DNA of 17,061 nucleotides from Betaproteobacteria bacterium. GTDB lineage: Bacteria; Pseudomonadota; Gammaproteobacteria; Burkholderiales; Burkholderiaceae_E. The translations under genes were made by a program, and so were the position numbers. The stretch covers positions 1 to 17,061 of the forward strand of contig RFVZ01000024.1 of the NCBI GenBank assembly GCA_009922405.1. Reading direction: 5' to 3'. Each line of letters begins with the position of its first letter. Positions within the stretch are counted from its first letter, which is position 1. Of the stretch, positions 14,742 through 17,061 are shown piece by piece. The notes below the pieces were generated by a model. That model had not been told where the DNA came from. It searched no databases and worked only from the letters and a program-made list of their open reading frames with translations.

Positions 14742-16023
14742 CGGGTTGACCGGGTGCGGTTTGCTCCAGTTCAACCGACGCGGCCAACAGCGCGAGGCGG
14801 GCAATCACGCCATAAGCATAAAACCGGTTCGGCGCATCTTCGAGCGCCGCCGCATGGTCGGGACGGTTACAGGGCCCTGCAAAGGGCAAAGGCACAAACC
14901 GCATGCCAGGGGCATTCAGATTTTCGTCGCGGCCACGCTCGGAATTGACACGATAGAAGCCTCCAACCACACACCGATCGATCATGTAGACCACCGGCTC
15001 TGCATTACCCGCCTCAATTGCCTCAACCGTCGGCACCCCCTCCTGCAGGATCACTTCTTGGACCGAGCGCCCCTCTTTACCGACCGCCATCTTATTGCGG
15101 GTCCGGCGATTCAGGTTGAGCATGTCCGAAGGGTCGCGAACGCTCATCACCCCCATCCCATAGGTGCCCGCATCGGCTTTGACGATCACAAAGGGCTGCT
15201 CCTGAATGTCGTATTCGCGATACTTGGCACGCACCTTGGCCAATAACCACGCGACGTTGTCCTGCAGACAACCCTCGCCTTCTCGGGCCTGAAAATCGAC
15301 CTGCCCGCAGGTTGCAAAATAAGGATTGATCAGCCAGGAATCGATGCCCAGCATCTGGGCAAACTGCTGCGCTACTTCCGCGTACGCGCTGAAATGATGC
15401 GACTTGCGCCGCACCGCCCAACCTGCATGTAGCGGGGGCAGGAGCACCTGATCGCGCAGGCCCTGCAACATGGCGGGCAGCCCAGCGGACAGATCGTTAT
15501 TGACCAGGATCAGGTCCGGATCAAAGCCCTCAAGACCCAGCCGGTCAGCGCGCCGGCGCAGCGGCTCGACCAGCAACTGCTGCCCGTGCGCGGCATCGAG
15601 CAGGGTCGGCTCCGTCACCTCCGGGTTCAGCGATCCATAACGAACCGTCACCCCGGCCTGGTGCAGGATTGTCCCAAGGCGGAGCACATTGGCCAGATAA
15701 AACTGATTCCGGGTGTGGTTCTCCGGGATGAGCAACAACTCACTGGCCGCTGGACAGGCCCGCTCGATGGCTGCCATCGCCGCTTGAACCGCCAGCGGCA
15801 AAGCATCGTCCGACAGGTTATTGAACCCGCCAGGATACAAATTGGTGTCCACGGGAGCGAGTTTGAACCCCGCGTTACGCAAATCGACCGAGCCGTAAAA
15901 GGGCGGGGTGTGGTCCTGCCACTGCAGCCGAAACCAACGCTCAATTTCAGCGCTCGCGTCCAGAAGGCGGCGCTCCAGATCTTGTAGCGGTCCTTCAAGC
16001 GCGGTGATGAGGTGCGGAACCAT
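14719..16023 (-). CDS. gshA: glutamate-cysteine ligase, type III (proteobacterial)
   Basis: This enzyme forms gamma-glutamylcysteine from glutamate and cysteine, the first and rate-limiting step of glutathione synthesis. It belongs to the single-domain type known from Acidithiobacillus and betaproteobacteria, not the E. coli type. It has 434 residues. Diagnostic blocks are VPHLITALEGPL at the start, IERWFRLQWQDHTPPFYGSVDLRNAGFKLAPVDTNLYPGGFNNLS (about 27-71), LLIPENHTRN, ILVNNDLSAG, GWAVRRKSHHF, FVIVKADAGTYGMGVM, and GGFYRVN near the C-terminus. The ATG at 16023 is chosen because GGAGG at 16032-16036 is 8 bases away from it but only 2 from the ATG at 16029, and homologues start MVPHL. It follows purU by 36 bases. 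The last codons and stop lie in a 13-bp tandem repeat, giving a tail PDNATE of probably recent origin. Confidence 0.95.
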   Translation of the reverse strand: MVPHLITALEGPLQDLERRLLDASAEIERWFRLQWQDHTPPFYGSVDLRNAGFKLAPVDTNLYPGGFNNLSDDALPLAVQAAMAAIERACPAASELLLIPENHTRNQFYLANVLRLGTILHQAGVTVRYGSLNPEVTEPTLLDAAHGQQLLVEPLRRRADRLGLEGFDPDLILVNNDLSAGLPAMLQGLRDQVLLPPLHAGWAVRRKSHHFSAYAEVAQQFAQMLGIDSWLINPYFATCGQVDFQAREGEGCLQDNVAWLLAKVRAKYREYDIQEQPFVIVKADAGTYGMGVMSVRDPSDMLNLNRRTRNKMAVGKEGRSVQEVILQEGVPTVEAIEAGNAEPVVYMIDRCVVGGFYRVNSERGRDENLNAPGMRFVPLPFAGPCNRPDHAAALEDAPNRFYAYGVIARLALLAASVELEQTAPGQPGPDNATE

Positions 16024-16031
16024 GGGCATTG

Positions 16032-16036
16032 CCTCC
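16032..16036 (-). promoter_or_regulatory. ribosome binding site that fixes the gshA start
   Basis: GGAGG on the - strand, 8 bases before the ATG at 16023. The other in-frame ATG at 16029 would be only 2 bases away, too close for normal initiation. Confidence 0.85.
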
Positions 16037-16059
16037 AGAAAGCATTCGACCCCGTACGG

Positions 16060-16926
16060 TCAGCGAAACACAACCGTCCGGTGACCATTTAGCAGCACAC
16101 GGTCCTCAAGGTGGTACTTCAGGGCACGAGCCAACACCGTCTTTTCAATATCGCGGCCGTACCGCACGAGGTCTTCGGGGGCATCGTCATGGTCGATCCG
16201 GACCACATCCTGTTCAATGATCGGCCCCTCGTCTAAGGCCTCGGTCACATAGTGGCTGGTTGCCCCGATCAGTTTGACGCCCCGATCAAAGGCCTGGTGA
16301 TAGGGCTTGGCCCCGGCAAAGCTGGGCAAAAAGCTATGGTGGATATTTAGAATCTGCCCCGGATAACGCTGGCACAGCGCCGGTGGAAGGATCTGCATAA
16401 ACCGCGCCAGAACGATGAGATCAGCCGAGGCCGCCTCCACCAGCGCCTCAATGTGACTGAATGCCGCCGCTTTGTGGGTGGGCTCAAATGGAACGTGATG
16501 AAAGGTCAACCCGTACCACTCGACGGTTCGGCGCAAGTCCTCGTGGTTCGAGATCACGCATGGGATATCGCAATCGAGCTCCCCCGAGCTCCAGCGGTAC
16601 AGCAAATCCACCAGGCAATGGTCAATTCGACTCACCAGGACCACCATGCGTTTGCGGCGCGCAGAATCTCCAAGTCGCCAAGTCATCCCAAAGCGCTGCG
16701 CAATCGGCGCGAATTCATGCTCCAAGGCTTGCGCAAGCGTGTCGGGATCGATTGACGAACCCAGAATGACGTTGCGCATAAAAAACCGACCCGTGGTCCG
16801 ATCGGAGTGATGATTAGCCTCGACGATCCACCCACCGCGGTCGGCCAAAAACTGACTCACGGCCGCCACAATCCCCACGCCATCGGGGCAGGTCATGGTC
16901 AGAGTCAGCGTACGTTCGGTTTGCAT
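16060..16926 (-). CDS. purU: formyltetrahydrofolate deformylase
   Basis: PurU hydrolyses 10-formyltetrahydrofolate to formate and tetrahydrofolate, balancing one-carbon pools and supplying formate for purine synthesis. The protein has 288 residues. An N-terminal ACT regulatory domain (about 5-85) contains LTMTCPDGVGIVAAVSQFLADRGG and FFMRNVIL. The formyltransferase domain (about 92-288) contains VLVSRIDHCLVDLLYRW, CVISNHEDLR, VLARFMQILPP and ILNIHHSFLPSF. The catalytic triad of the fold is N194, H196 and D232 (in EALDEGPII). The ATG at 16926 fits the family; an in-frame TTG at 16941 is possible and neither has a strong Shine-Dalgarno. It is the first gene of the - strand train, since an intrinsic terminator lies just upstream, so a promoter should sit in 16927-17006. 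I see no convincing -35/-10 pair there. Confidence 0.96.
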   Translation of the reverse strand: MQTERTLTLTMTCPDGVGIVAAVSQFLADRGGWIVEANHHSDRTTGRFFMRNVILGSSIDPDTLAQALEHEFAPIAQRFGMTWRLGDSARRKRMVVLVSRIDHCLVDLLYRWSSGELDCDIPCVISNHEDLRRTVEWYGLTFHHVPFEPTHKAAAFSHIEALVEAASADLIVLARFMQILPPALCQRYPGQILNIHHSFLPSFAGAKPYHQAFDRGVKLIGATSHYVTEALDEGPIIEQDVVRIDHDDAPEDLVRYGRDIEKTVLARALKYHLEDRVLLNGHRTVVFR

Positions 16927-17006
16927 GGCGTTTGCGTTCAACGTGAGAGGGCAACGGTCGCGAGACTAGCAGATCGTCCCGCCCGTGGGTTCTGCCCGCC
17001 ACAGAC

Positions 17007-17042
17007 AAAAAAGCGGCGGAACCTCCGGAGAGGGTCCGCCGC
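17007..17042 (-). terminator. intrinsic terminator of the preceding - strand gene
   Basis: GCGGCGGA (17013-17020) pairs with TCCGCCGC (17035-17042). Inside it, after one A-G mismatch, CCTC (17022-17025) pairs with GAGG (17030-17033) around a CGGA loop, making a long G+C-rich hairpin. On the - strand it is followed at once by six T (17012-17007). It would end a - strand gene lying beyond the right edge. There is no T tract on the other side, so it acts one way. Confidence 0.9.
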
Positions 17043-17061
17043 CAAAGCGCATCCGTCAACG

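Noticed and set aside
16927..17006. A riboswitch or clear promoter upstream of purU
   Set aside because: The 80-base leader has no recognisable aptamer core. TAGTCT preceded by TGC resembles a weak extended -10, but no -35 goes with it.
17043..17061. The end of a gene beyond the right edge
   Set aside because: A - strand gene must precede the terminator, but 19 bases are too few to fix its frame or product.

Overview
The window is ordinary, densely packed bacterial chromosome, high in G+C, with about 16 protein genes and no gap longer than about 140 bases. No RNA gene, insertion sequence, CRISPR array or phage gene was seen. The gene content points to a betaproteobacterium, probably close to Burkholderiales. 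The pointers are an EIIA(Man-type)-HPr-Enzyme I phosphotransferase set next to type III gshA and gshB, a metX-metW pair, and argB followed by a HAD-family pyrimidine nucleotidase. The placement rests on gene families and order, not on a tree.

Left edge, + strand: the 3' two thirds of argB, then a HAD hydrolase (pyrimidine 5'-nucleotidase type). The start of the HAD gene is disrupted by four copies of an 11-bp tandem repeat.

Middle, - strand, transcribed from right to left: ctpA (S41 protease), corA (Mg2+ channel), moeB (E1-like adenylyltransferase) and an exported YHS-domain protein. The last three are coupled by 4-base start/stop overlaps. A sigma70-like promoter lies in front of ctpA.

Right two thirds, - strand: purU, gshA, gshB, PTS EIIA, HPr, Enzyme I, metX, metW, a DUF3429 membrane protein and icmF form an unbroken train of about 11.5 kb. 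Junctions overlap or are 3 to 42 bases apart. A strong intrinsic terminator at the right edge closes the preceding - strand gene outside the window, so the train starts at purU. It joins formate/one-carbon release, glutathione synthesis, a regulatory PTS without a sugar permease, homoserine acylation for methionine, and a B12-dependent isobutyryl-CoA mutase. The PTS and glutathione part is a known betaproteobacterial association. DUF3429 and icmF at the end of the metXW unit looks less usual.

No clearly new system was found. The most interesting signal is a family of short tandem duplications: 11 bp or 13 bp at gene boundaries, and exactly 12 bp (frame-preserving) inside genes. One of them appears to have broken the original ATG start of the HAD gene.
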